Source of the DNA: Pseudohongiella sp.
GTDB lineage: Bacteria > Pseudomonadota > Gammaproteobacteria > Pseudomonadales > Pseudohongiellaceae
Reading direction: 5' to 3'
Assembly (NCBI GenBank): GCA_030696315.1
Contig: JAUYSM010000074.1
Location: 1 to 64,000, forward strand
Length of the DNA stretch: 64,000 bases
In this document: one piece after another, positions 1 through 8,046 of the stretch
Layout of the letters: each line of letters starts with the position of its first letter
How positions within the stretch are numbered: position 1 is the first letter of the stretch
Notes under the pieces: model-generated
What the model was told of the DNA's origin: nothing
The model's database searches: none
The model's input: the letters and a program-made list of their open reading frames with translations, nothing else
Translations under genes and position numbers: made by a program

Positions 1-250
1 TTTTCTTTGGCTGCAAATGACACCCCTTGAGTCTGTTCGCCGTCGCGAAGCGTGGTATCAAGAAGTTGGACGTGTCTGCCTTGCGTCTGTGCGTTCATGC
101 CGTGTTGTTGTCCTGAGCTATTCAAGGGCACGGATTCTAGCAGATACTCTACGTGATCATAAGTCTGTCTGTGGCCGAGCACTGCGAGCTCTTGTTTTGC
201 TCAAGTTTCAGACCAACAGGTCGATAGCAAAGACAGTTGGAGAGGTATGT

Positions 251-817
251 ATGGCAAACGTGGTATCCCGATCAAAAAAATCAATGCTGTTATGCGCAAT
301 ATCGCATGGCCTTGCCATGTTGTTTTTTTATTGCGCCGGTGCCCTTGCCCAATTCCCTCAAAACAACGAAGTGCCTGCGACTGCAGCAATCAATCAACAC
401 CCTAAAACAGCCCTGAACCCAAGTCGTCTGTGGTTGCCGCCGCAACAGGCAAAGGTGGCTGGTTTATTGCTGACAGCTGCGAATCGTGCGCTTGAGCATC
501 CTGAATGCGCCGAAGTTTTGTATGGCGGTCTAAATGAATTTAGAACCGAGCGCGAAGGCACATCCTTCACAATCATGTGCATCAAGGATGCGCGTACCAC
601 GTTCAATCAGGTGTTTCACGAGCGTGATCTGCTGGCATCTGAAGTACGATCGCCCGCCGAAGAAGCTGCGGCTCGAGCTGAAATCGAACGGCTGCGTGGC
701 CTGATTCAGAATCCATCTGGGCAAGGCGGCGCCCAGACACCCGGTCAACTCCAGCGTCAACAGCAGCAGGCTCCACAACAGACGCAAGAGAATCAATCTG
801 GCCCGACGGTATTCTGA
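251..817 (+). CDS. Secreted hypothetical protein
   Basis: I do not recognise the family. The reading frame is open from base 17, but I chose the ATG at 251 because GGAGAGG (239-245) sits five bases upstream and the product then begins with a basic stretch, a hydrophobic segment and an ALA-Q signal-peptidase-like site near residue 34. That gives 188 residues. The mature part has two cysteines, a short charged helix (EEAAARAEIERLRGL) that may coil, and a glutamine-rich, low-complexity C terminus. It probably acts in the periplasm or envelope. The 250 bases before it show no recognisable gene. Confident that it is coding and exported; function unknown. Confidence 0.65.
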   Translation: MANVVSRSKKSMLLCAISHGLAMLFFYCAGALAQFPQNNEVPATAAINQHPKTALNPSRLWLPPQQAKVAGLLLTAANRALEHPECAEVLYGGLNEFRTEREGTSFTIMCIKDARTTFNQVFHERDLLASEVRSPAEEAAARAEIERLRGLIQNPSGQGGAQTPGQLQRQQQQAPQQTQENQSGPTVF

Positions 818-886
818 GTGCACGTTGCTGATGCGCCTGCGTTATACTTGCCGCCCCTGAGTTGAGTTGGTCGAGTTAACACTTAC

Positions 887-1405
887 ATGTCCAAAACCAA
901 GATTGAGAGACGCATAATCGCAGACCACGAATTGGCGCAATTGCCACGCGCCGGTTTGTTACGCCGGCTGGCCGCGTTGCTGTATGACATGTTTCTGGTG
1001 GCTTCGATCTGGTTGATTCTGGGATATGTCATCATTTTTACCTACGGCTTTTTTGCTGACAACACCAGCGTTTTGATAGAAGGTGAGGTGGTGACGCCGC
1101 GGCTGCTTTCATTGATACAGTTCATCATGATGGTCAGCACCATGACCTGTTTTTATGTCTGGTTCTGGCTTCGCACAGGGCAAACCCTGGGTATGATCGC
1201 CTGGCGCATAAGAGCATTAAATCTGAACAACCAACCCATGTCCCTGCGTCAGGCCTTGATCAGATATGCCTTGGCCTGGCCAAGCTTCTGGTGTTTGGGT
1301 ATTGGCTACTTTTATATGTATGTCAGTAGTACGGGTGATGCCATGCATGAAGCATTTTCTCGCACCAAAACGGTGGTGTTGCCTAAAGACGCGCGACCTT
1401 TTTGA
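887..1405 (+). CDS. RDD family membrane protein
   Basis: Small integral membrane protein of 172 residues. The first membrane segment carries the RDD-family signature: an arginine pair (LLRRLAALLYD) followed by an aspartate in the helix, then a second helix around residues 65-90 and a third near 120-145. The conserved GQTLGM-like turn after the second helix is also present. RDD proteins are mostly of unknown function; some have been linked to ion or sodium transport, which I cannot judge here. It lies 69 bases after the preceding secreted protein and is convergent with leuB. Family assignment is good; function is not established. Confidence 0.85.
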   Translation: MSKTKIERRIIADHELAQLPRAGLLRRLAALLYDMFLVASIWLILGYVIIFTYGFFADNTSVLIEGEVVTPRLLSLIQFIMMVSTMTCFYVWFWLRTGQTLGMIAWRIRALNLNNQPMSLRQALIRYALAWPSFWCLGIGYFYMYVSSTGDAMHEAFSRTKTVVLPKDARPF

Positions 1406-1439
1406 AGGGGCACGCGCCTAAACGCGATTGCAGTGAGAC

Positions 1440-2549
1440 TTAGGCGGGAACAGGCAGTTTTCGCAGTGCTTCGACCACACGGTCACCAAATGCCGGTGTG
1501 TTGATCATGGTTACACCTGAGCCGGGTTTGGACAGATCTGCCGTTGAGTATCCATCCGCAAACACGCTTTGCATGGCGTGCCAGACGTTTTTGGCTTCTT
1601 GATCCATACCAAAACTCATTTCCAGCATCATGGCAACAGACCCAATCATTGAATATGGGTTGGCAATATTTTTACCGGCGATATCCGGGGCTGAACCATG
1701 AGAGGGTTCGTAATACGCTTTATTGTCACCCACACAAGCAGAGGGCATAAGTCCGAGGGACCCAAGTATGCCGCCGCCCTGGTCACTCAGGATGTCGCCA
1801 AACATATTCTCCATTACCATGACGTCAAAACGACCTGGATTCAGGCACAGATAAGTGGCCGCGGCATCTACCAGAATATGCTCTATTCTGACCTCTGGGT
1901 AATCCTGCCCAACTTCTTCCATTACCGTATTCCACAGCACACTTGATTTCAGCACATTGCTCTTGTGGATGTTGTGCAACACCTTTTTACGCTTCATGGC
2001 GGTTTCGAAGGCGACTATCGCAATTCTTCGGATCTGGATTTCATCGTATTCCAGCACTTCTTTAACAAATCGTACGCCTTCGGCGGTGACGCCGGTTTCC
2101 TTGTGGCCAAAGTACAAACCGCCCACCAGTTCGCGAATAATCATGATATCGATGCCGTCACCAATGATCTCAGCTTTTAAGGGCGAAAAATGCGCCAGTG
2201 CTTTGGGCAGATATACCGGGCGGAAATTGGCGTAGGTGTTGTAGCGACGGCGCAACGGTAACAGCGCGCCACGTTCGGGTTGCATATCAACCGGGATTTT
2301 TTTGGAATCTTCGTGATTCAGTCCGATGGGGCCTTTAAGAATGGCATCTGCTTCATCACAGATTTTTTGAGTCTGCTCAGGAAATGGATGGCCGCATTCA
2401 AAGTATGCGCTGGCACCAAACGGTGCGTGAATCAGTTCGAAACTGACTTTATTGCGCTCAGCAACCAGGTTCAATACCTTGACTGCTTCTTTCATAATCT
2501 CGGGACCAATACCGTCCCCGTCCAACAATGCTATTTTGTAGTGGCTCAT
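1440..2549 (-). CDS. leuB: 3-isopropylmalate dehydrogenase
   Basis: Oxidatively decarboxylates 3-isopropylmalate with NAD in leucine synthesis, in the cytoplasm. The 369-residue length fits LeuB. The N terminus has the GDGIGPEI motif of the isocitrate/isopropylmalate dehydrogenase family, RELVGGLYFG at residues 139-148 (the LeuB form of the substrate loop), a metal-binding stretch MENMFGDILSDQGG near 246-260, and the NAD-binding EPSHGSAPDIAGKNIANP block. It stands apart from leuA and leuCD, which are not in this window, so it is probably transcribed alone. A perfect 8+8 base palindrome lies about 60 bases upstream of its start and may be an operator. Tartrate or other beta-decarboxylating dehydrogenase activity is a less likely alternative. 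Confidence 0.9.
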   Translation of the reverse strand: MSHYKIALLDGDGIGPEIMKEAVKVLNLVAERNKVSFELIHAPFGASAYFECGHPFPEQTQKICDEADAILKGPIGLNHEDSKKIPVDMQPERGALLPLRRRYNTYANFRPVYLPKALAHFSPLKAEIIGDGIDIMIIRELVGGLYFGHKETGVTAEGVRFVKEVLEYDEIQIRRIAIVAFETAMKRKKVLHNIHKSNVLKSSVLWNTVMEEVGQDYPEVRIEHILVDAAATYLCLNPGRFDVMVMENMFGDILSDQGGGILGSLGLMPSACVGDNKAYYEPSHGSAPDIAGKNIANPYSMIGSVAMMLEMSFGMDQEAKNVWHAMQSVFADGYSTADLSKPGSGVTMINTPAFGDRVVEALRKLPVPA

Positions 2550-2608
2550 GCGTGATCCCGTCTTTGAACGTAGGAGTTGTCTAAATCAAAGGGGCGGTAA
2601 TCTAGCAT

Positions 2609-2626
2609 GTTCACCTAGAGGTGAAC
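2609..2626. promoter_or_regulatory. Palindrome upstream of leuB, candidate operator
   Basis: GTTCACCT-AG-AGGTGAAC is a perfect inverted repeat with 8-base arms and a 2-base centre. It sits 60-77 bases upstream of the leuB start, where a promoter on the minus strand would be expected. A further half-site, GTTCACC, occurs at 2654-2660. The spacing and symmetry suggest a dimeric repressor site; which regulator binds it cannot be told from this window. It could also be a short transcript hairpin. Confidence 0.4.
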
Positions 2627-2682
2627 AAGAAAGGCGGGGAACTGTGGACGGGTTGTTCACCCCAGACAAGTCTCAGGATCTT

Positions 2683-2808
2683 TTAGAATAAAACCGAAAC
2701 CTGACGGATAAATACGATAACCAGAATGATCACAATCACATAAGTAATGGTATCGCTAATTTCGAAGCCAAAGAACTTTTTGGGTTTCTCGCCTTTGTTA
2801 TTTGACAT
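2683..2808 (-). CDS. Small single-pass membrane protein, 41 residues
   Basis: A short gene reading leftward from ATG at 2808 to TAA at 2683. The product begins with a lysine-rich cytoplasmic stretch (MSNNKGEKPKKFFGFE) followed by one hydrophobic helix of about 17 residues rich in Val and Ile, and ends RQVSVLF. The positive N terminus and single helix suggest an N-in inner-membrane peptide. The ribosome site is weak (GTAGG 5-9 bases upstream, GGAGGG further up). The helix faintly resembles the N-terminal anchor of signal peptidase I, but no catalytic domain follows. No larger gene occupies this gap between leuB and the VanX-like gene. Coding status is inferred from composition only. Confidence 0.5.
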   Translation of the reverse strand: MSNNKGEKPKKFFGFEISDTITYVIVIILVIVFIRQVSVLF

Positions 2809-3088
2809 CTGCCTACTAGCCCTCCGTGTCTTGAAGGCCCAATCTTACACACCTGTCAATTGTTTGACTAGCACCGAAACGGGGGGTATGAAAGAAAAAT
2901 GGAGGTTTTTTCGTAACTTGGGCTTGAGATTTAAGGTTTAAGGTGGTGGTCTGGCAAAAATTGTGCATTTTTAATGACACCACTGGCTTGCCGATGGCGA
3001 GTTGAGTGATTGCGCAGAGTCTCTTTACAAGCAAGCTTAAGGCGGGCATTGTTCGCTCGCTTGATAGATCACCAATAGAGATTCACCA
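2809..3088. other. Intergenic region before the VanX-like gene
   Basis: No convincing gene. It holds an A/T-rich stretch around 2885-2960 that could carry the promoter of the downstream dipeptidase gene, and short open frames on both strands that lack family features or ribosome sites. Confidence 0.4.
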
Positions 3089-3877
3089 GTGAATGACAAG
3101 ATAGATAACACAGCAGGAAACAAGAGTGTGCGCAATTTATTAATCGTGTTTGTAACAATTCTGGGTGTTGCCTGCAGCAACAAAAATGATCGACCAGATT
3201 TGCCCGACGGGTTCAGTTATCTGTCAGCCCTGGATGCCAGTATTCAGCATGATATGCGTTATACGGGTCATAACAACTTTCTGGGCCGGCCCGTGACAGG
3301 ATATGACGCAGCGGAATGTATTTTAACGACACCGGCAGCCGAAGCGCTTGTTCTGGTGCAGGAAGCGGTCAGTACCATCGGGTATTCTCTTAAAGTATAC
3401 GATTGCTTCAGACCGCAGCGCGCAGTGAATGATTTTATGCAGTGGGCTGCGGATCCAGACGATGTGTTGATGCGTACCAGTTATTATCCTGATGTGCCCA
3501 AAAGTGAGCTATTTTCGCGCGGTTACATCGCTGAACGCTCCGGCCATAGTCGTGGTAGTACGGTTGATCTGACATTGGTGCCACTTGGCACGTCTGTGCC
3601 TGAGGCAGATCCATTGGCCCGCGAATATGATTGCAGGGCATCGGCCACTGAGCGCTTTCCTGATAACAGTATTGATATGGGCACCGGTTATGATTGTTTT
3701 GATTTACGATCACACACCGATGACATCGCAGTTGGGGCCGTTGTGCTGCAACACCGTCACTTGTTGCGTAATCTGATGGAAGCAGCTGGTTTCACAAACT
3801 ATGAGCAGGAGTGGTGGCATTACACACTTAAAGACGAGCCTTTTCCGGACCAGTACTTTGATTTTCCGATACAGTAG
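3089..3877 (+). CDS. VanX-like D-Ala-D-Ala dipeptidase (M15D), exported
   Basis: Zinc peptidase of the M15D family, which cleaves D-alanyl-D-alanine or related murein dipeptides. The metal ligands are visible: SGHSRGSTVD gives His153 and Asp160, and EWWHY near residues 241-245 gives the catalytic Glu and third His ligand. The N terminus has a hydrophobic segment ending GVAC at residue 29, so the protein is probably a lipoprotein, though the lipobox is not ideal. GTG start at 3089; an ATG three bases on is out of frame. Family members serve either glycopeptide resistance (VanX) or use of murein peptides (DdpX). No vanHA genes are nearby, so a peptidoglycan turnover role is more likely. It precedes the RNase J-like gene by 21 bases. 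Confidence 0.85.
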   Translation: MNDKIDNTAGNKSVRNLLIVFVTILGVACSNKNDRPDLPDGFSYLSALDASIQHDMRYTGHNNFLGRPVTGYDAAECILTTPAAEALVLVQEAVSTIGYSLKVYDCFRPQRAVNDFMQWAADPDDVLMRTSYYPDVPKSELFSRGYIAERSGHSRGSTVDLTLVPLGTSVPEADPLAREYDCRASATERFPDNSIDMGTGYDCFDLRSHTDDIAVGAVVLQHRHLLRNLMEAAGFTNYEQEWWHYTLKDEPFPDQYFDFPIQ

Positions 3878-3898
3878 CTGCGCCGGATCACCCAAGGC

Positions 3899-5257
3899 AT
3901 GAATCCTACTCACAAAGACTTCTGGTTTCTACCACTGGGAGGATGCGGCGAAATCGGCATGAACCTGAACCTGTATGGTCATGCTGGCAAGTGGTTGATG
4001 GTCGATTGTGGCATTACGTTTGAAAAGTCCCCGTCAGGATTTGGAAATCGTGTTGAAATGCCCGATCCGATTTTTATCAGCAGCCGGCATCAATCGCTTG
4101 TTGGAATCATCGCAACACACGCGCATGAAGATCATATTGGTGCACTGGCTCATCTTTGGGAACAATTCCGCTGCCCCATATACACCACGGCGTTTACCCG
4201 GCAAGTGCTGATTCGAAAACTGCGCCAGAAAGGTATCGATGCACCTGTCATTGTGGTTGAGGAAGGCGCCACAGTGACCTTGGGTCCGTTTGAGGTGCGC
4301 TGGATTCCCATCACACACTCAACACCGGAAACCAACGCATTGCTGATCAGCACACCCGTGGGCAGGGTGTTGCACACCGCAGACTGGAAAATTGATTTGT
4401 CACCTGTTGTGGGTGATGCCATCCAGACAGAACATTACAGCCGTCTTGCAGCCATGAGTATTGACGCTATTGTGTGCGATTCGACCAATGCCAATCATCG
4501 TGGCAGTTCGGTATCAGAAGGTGAGCTGTTTGAGGGCTTGCTGGCATCCGTACGCGGCTCCGGTGGGCGAGTTGTGCTGGCGTGTTTTGCCAGTAATATT
4601 GCCCGATTGCAAACTCTTGGTAATGTCGCCCATGTCGCAAAACGTTATCTGGGTTTGTTGGGTCGCTCACTTCATAACATGGCTGCCTGCGCCAAGGCGG
4701 CGGGGTATCTGCATCAAAACTTCAAACTGGTTAACAACGAGGATCTGGCCTACTTGTTGCCCGCTGAGGTCATGCTGATAGCGACCGGTAGCCAGGGGGA
4801 AGTTAATGCAGCTTTGCACCGACTCGCTGTGGATAATCATCCAGATATCAGCCTCGCGGCTGGCGATCACGTGGTGTTCAGTGCCAAAACTATTCCGGGT
4901 AATGAGCTTGACGTGGAACGTCTGGTGAAAGCGTTTGAGTCCCGCCAGATCAGGGTGACGCATGCTTCACACCTGGCAGACAACGACAGGCCGCTGCATG
5001 CCTCTGGCCATCCATGTGCTGACGAATTGCTACAAATGTATCATTGGGTCAAACCGCGTATTGCCATCCCCGTTCATGGTGAGCGCGAGCACATGCGTTG
5101 TAACGCTGCGATTGCTAAAGCGGCAGGTGTGCCATTCCAACTTCAGGGTCTGAACGGAGACTTGTTTGATCTGGTCAGTGGCACTGTCAAACGCAAGGCG
5201 GCCCCGGTGGGCCGCTTGTGGTTGGATGAACGCAAAAGTACTCTGGAAAAACTTTAA
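3899..5257 (+). CDS. RNase J-like metallo-beta-lactamase-fold ribonuclease
   Basis: Metallo-beta-lactamase/beta-CASP protein related to RNase J, which trims and cuts RNA in the cytoplasm. The start LPLGGCGEIGMN matches the RNase J N terminus. HAHEDHIGA at residues 74-81 is the zinc motif; a later DWKID-type aspartate, a beta-CASP region near 200-330, HASGHPCADEL and PVHGEREH supply the remaining family motifs. At 452 residues it is about 100 shorter than Bacillus RNase J, matching a shorter proteobacterial type and lacking most of the usual C-terminal domain. Most gammaproteobacteria rely on RNase E, so its presence is notable. Its stop overlaps that of the convergent aldo/keto reductase by four bases. 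Confidence 0.85.
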   Translation: MNPTHKDFWFLPLGGCGEIGMNLNLYGHAGKWLMVDCGITFEKSPSGFGNRVEMPDPIFISSRHQSLVGIIATHAHEDHIGALAHLWEQFRCPIYTTAFTRQVLIRKLRQKGIDAPVIVVEEGATVTLGPFEVRWIPITHSTPETNALLISTPVGRVLHTADWKIDLSPVVGDAIQTEHYSRLAAMSIDAIVCDSTNANHRGSSVSEGELFEGLLASVRGSGGRVVLACFASNIARLQTLGNVAHVAKRYLGLLGRSLHNMAACAKAAGYLHQNFKLVNNEDLAYLLPAEVMLIATGSQGEVNAALHRLAVDNHPDISLAAGDHVVFSAKTIPGNELDVERLVKAFESRQIRVTHASHLADNDRPLHASGHPCADELLQMYHWVKPRIAIPVHGEREHMRCNAAIAKAAGVPFQLQGLNGDLFDLVSGTVKRKAAPVGRLWLDERKSTLEKL

Positions 5258-6243
5258 GCCGAGGGCAGTGCGTCCACAGTGGCAATCATGCGTTGACGCA
5301 TGGCGGCATCTGGCAGACGACCCAGCATGCCACCAATGTTGTCTTCCATGTTCGATGGGCGACTGGTTGCCGGTGTGACAGCCGTGATGGCAGGGTGGCT
5401 CAATACAAACTTCAGGAAAAATTGACCCCAGGTGTGCGCATCAAATTCATGCGCATAATCTGGTACAGGTCGGTCGCCCACACGCGTCCACAAGCGCGTG
5501 CGTCCGAATGGCGCATAGTTTAATACCGCTATACCGCGTTCCATGGCCAAGGGCAGAATCACTTCTTCTACTTCCCGGTTATCCACCGCGTAGTCTGTGC
5601 CAATAAAATCCAGTGGTTCGTTGCGCATGACGTCGATGAGGCTGGCGTACTGCTCGGGGAAGGTGGTGGTAATGCCCAGGTAACGGATACGGCCTTGTTC
5701 CTTGAGCTCCCGCAGCAGACCAAGCTGTACGACCGGATCACCCATATTGTGCACTTGTATGAGGTCTATCACGGGTTTGCCGATGCGTTGAAAAGAATCC
5801 TCAAGCTGCGCGCGAGCAGCGACGGGATCAGCGGCGCCGCCACCACGCTGGGCAACATTGAGTTTTGTGGCCCAGAATAAGGTTTCATGTATGCCAAGCT
5901 CTTGGGCAATGGCGCCTGCAACTTCCTCTGAGGCGCCGTAACCGGGAGCGGTGTCAAAAACACGGCCGCCCAATTCCGCCATACGTGATAAAACGGAGCG
6001 AAGTGCGCTGATGTCTTCGCTACGCGCGATCTGCGCAAATGTTGCTGAACTGCCAAGCCCAACCGCAGGAATCATTTCGCCGGTTGACGGGATTGCGCGG
6101 GTAATCAATGTTGATTCCTGGGCCAGTGCCAGGAATGACGGGCTGAAGCTGATTGCTGCACCAGCGCCCAATGCTGCACCGAGAAATTGTCTGCGATTCA
6201 GCGCCGCCGGCCGATAGTTGTTCGCCTGGGTCCTTTGGGTCAT
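5254..6243 (-). CDS. Tat-exported aldo/keto reductase
   Basis: Aldo/keto reductase, 329 residues, carrying an N-terminal twin-arginine signal (NRRQFLGAALGAGAA, then a hydrophobic segment and an ALAQ cleavage site near residue 42). Tat export implies the protein folds with its nicotinamide cofactor before crossing the membrane. The catalytic set of the family is present: Asp in FDTAPGYG, the Tyr in the same motif, Lys in WATKLN and His in QVHN. The substrate cannot be deduced. A GAGG sequence about ten bases before the ATG supports the start. It is transcribed alone, convergent with the RNase J-like gene and divergent from the sulfatase-like gene. Confidence 0.88.
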   Translation of the reverse strand: MTQRTQANNYRPAALNRRQFLGAALGAGAAISFSPSFLALAQESTLITRAIPSTGEMIPAVGLGSSATFAQIARSEDISALRSVLSRMAELGGRVFDTAPGYGASEEVAGAIAQELGIHETLFWATKLNVAQRGGGAADPVAARAQLEDSFQRIGKPVIDLIQVHNMGDPVVQLGLLRELKEQGRIRYLGITTTFPEQYASLIDVMRNEPLDFIGTDYAVDNREVEEVILPLAMERGIAVLNYAPFGRTRLWTRVGDRPVPDYAHEFDAHTWGQFFLKFVLSHPAITAVTPATSRPSNMEDNIGGMLGRLPDAAMRQRMIATVDALPSA

Positions 6244-6393
6244 GATGATTTGTCCTCGGAGGTGTTGGTTGAACAGCTGGGAACTGAAGTTTACCCAGAG
6301 TATTTGTTATCTGACAATCATTCTCATCCGGTATGCTGCTACTATCGTATCCAGACCGTCGACATCCATAACTTCTTCCAGTAGAAACCCCGC

Positions 6394-8046
6394 ATGTTTG
6401 AGCTGACCCGCCTGTATAACCGCTGCCTTGAAAATCGGATTGTGCAGAGTATGTTGACTGTGCTGGCCATCTGGTTCTTGTTTACGGCTTTTGTGGTGCC
6501 CAACCGCGTCGATTGGATTCAGTGGTGGTATCTGTTTTATTTTCCCGTTGAGGCCGTGATTTTTCCTTTGTTGCTGATGGTACGGGGGCGGGCAGGGGCC
6601 TGGATACTCAGCGTGAGCAGCATCGTTATCGCCGCGGGATTGATATTCAGAATCGCGGATATGGCTGCGCATATGATTTTTGCCAGGGCGTTTAATCCTG
6701 TGCTGGACGCCTACCTGTTGAGTAATGGTTTTCATCTGCTGGGCTCGAGCATCGGTTATATCGGCGCGGTGCTGGCATCTGCTCTGATGGTGTTGGCGGT
6801 GATGCTGATTTTTGTTGCAAGCTGGCTTTCACTTGCACGCGTCAGGGCCGTGTTGTGGGCAGTTCCGCGACGCTGGATGTTTGGATCATTAGTCGCAGTG
6901 CTGGGCCTGTGGAGTGTTATGTCACTCGCTGGCTCTGCAAAAGCATCGCGTTATTTTCACGACCAACTGGTTTCGCACGTACGCACTGCCTTCAATAGCA
7001 TGCTTGAGTTGCGCGCATTCCGTGAAATTGTCAATGAAGATGTCTACACCCATGTGCCGGGAGACCAGCTGTTTGGCGCCTTACAAGGCAAAGATGTGTT
7101 GGTGATTTTTGTGGAATCGTATGGTCGGGTCTTATTGGACAGCCCGCGTTATGCGCCGGCTATTCGCCCGCTGCTGGAGGACGCGACAAACAGACTTGCT
7201 GCTCAGGGGTATGCATCATCAAGCGCCTTTCTGGCCTCTTCCACAATTGGGGGATTAAGCTGGCTGGCACATGGCACCGCCATGTCGGGATTATGGATTG
7301 ATAGTCAATTACGCTATGACGCGTTGATGATGAGTCAGCGGCCTACCCTGATCAGTCTATTCCGGCGCGCTGGCTGGCGAACACTGGGGGTGATGCCTGC
7401 CATCACCCTGGCTTGGCCGGAAGGACAGTATTTTGGCTATGACCACATTTATGATGCCGCCGCGCTTGAGTACCAGGGGCTGCCTTTTAATTATGTGACC
7501 ATGCCAGATCAATTTACGCTGGCGCGGTTCCAGCAACAAGAGCGCGATCCTGTTGACCGTCAGCCGGTCATGGCGGAACTGGCGTTGATTTCGTCGCATG
7601 CGCCATGGACGCCCATTCCTGATGTGATTGACTGGAGTCTGATAGCGGATGGCACAGAGTTTAATGAGCAAGCCCAGCGTGGCCCCAGAACAGACCAGGT
7701 CTGGCAGGATCTGGATCTGTTAAAAAGTCAGTATCGGGATTCGGTGGAATACGTCGTAAATACGCTGGTGTCCTACATCACGCAATATGGCGATGACAAT
7801 CTGGTCCTGCTGATACTGGGCGACCATCAGCCCATGCCATTGATTGCCGAAGGAGCCTCGGCGCCCGATGTGATGGTTCATATTGTCAGCTCTGATCCCG
7901 CCGTCATGCACGCGGTTGAAGCGTGGCAATGGACACCTGGCATGTTGCCGGCAGATGATGCTCCCGTGTGGCGTATGGATAGCCTCAGAGATCGTTTTAT
8001 TGAGACTTTTTCTCCGGGAATGCCAGCACGTCCAGATGCCCGATGA
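6394..8046 (+). CDS. Sulfatase/LtaS-like membrane hydrolase or transferase
   Basis: Alkaline-phosphatase-superfamily protein, 550 residues. About five hydrophobic helices lie between residues 20 and 190, followed by a periplasmic catalytic domain. FVESYGR near residue 238 and GDHQP near 478 match metal-binding motifs of the sulfatase/phosphoglycerol-transferase fold; the serine/threonine cluster in ASSTIGGLSW near 285 probably holds the nucleophile. This architecture is shared by lipoteichoic acid synthases, OpgB and lipid A phosphoethanolamine transferases. The substrate is open: sulfate ester, phosphoglycerol or phosphoethanolamine. Its 3' end overlaps the convergent methyltransferase by 50 bases, placing it at the edge of the pterin/lipid cluster. 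Confidence 0.8.
   Translation: MFELTRLYNRCLENRIVQSMLTVLAIWFLFTAFVVPNRVDWIQWWYLFYFPVEAVIFPLLLMVRGRAGAWILSVSSIVIAAGLIFRIADMAAHMIFARAFNPVLDAYLLSNGFHLLGSSIGYIGAVLASALMVLAVMLIFVASWLSLARVRAVLWAVPRRWMFGSLVAVLGLWSVMSLAGSAKASRYFHDQLVSHVRTAFNSMLELRAFREIVNEDVYTHVPGDQLFGALQGKDVLVIFVESYGRVLLDSPRYAPAIRPLLEDATNRLAAQGYASSSAFLASSTIGGLSWLAHGTAMSGLWIDSQLRYDALMMSQRPTLISLFRRAGWRTLGVMPAITLAWPEGQYFGYDHIYDAAALEYQGLPFNYVTMPDQFTLARFQQQERDPVDRQPVMAELALISSHAPWTPIPDVIDWSLIADGTEFNEQAQRGPRTDQVWQDLDLLKSQYRDSVEYVVNTLVSYITQYGDDNLVLLILGDHQPMPLIAEGASAPDVMVHIVSSDPAVMHAVEAWQWTPGMLPADDAPVWRMDSLRDRFIETFSPGMPARPDAR

Noticed and set aside
17-250. Upstream extension of the first protein
   Set aside because: No family resemblance, and a strong ribosome site and signal peptide start at 251.
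2816-3049. 77-codon leftward frame between the small membrane protein and the VanX-like gene
   Set aside because: No ribosome site, no domain and no membrane or signal pattern; looks like chance.
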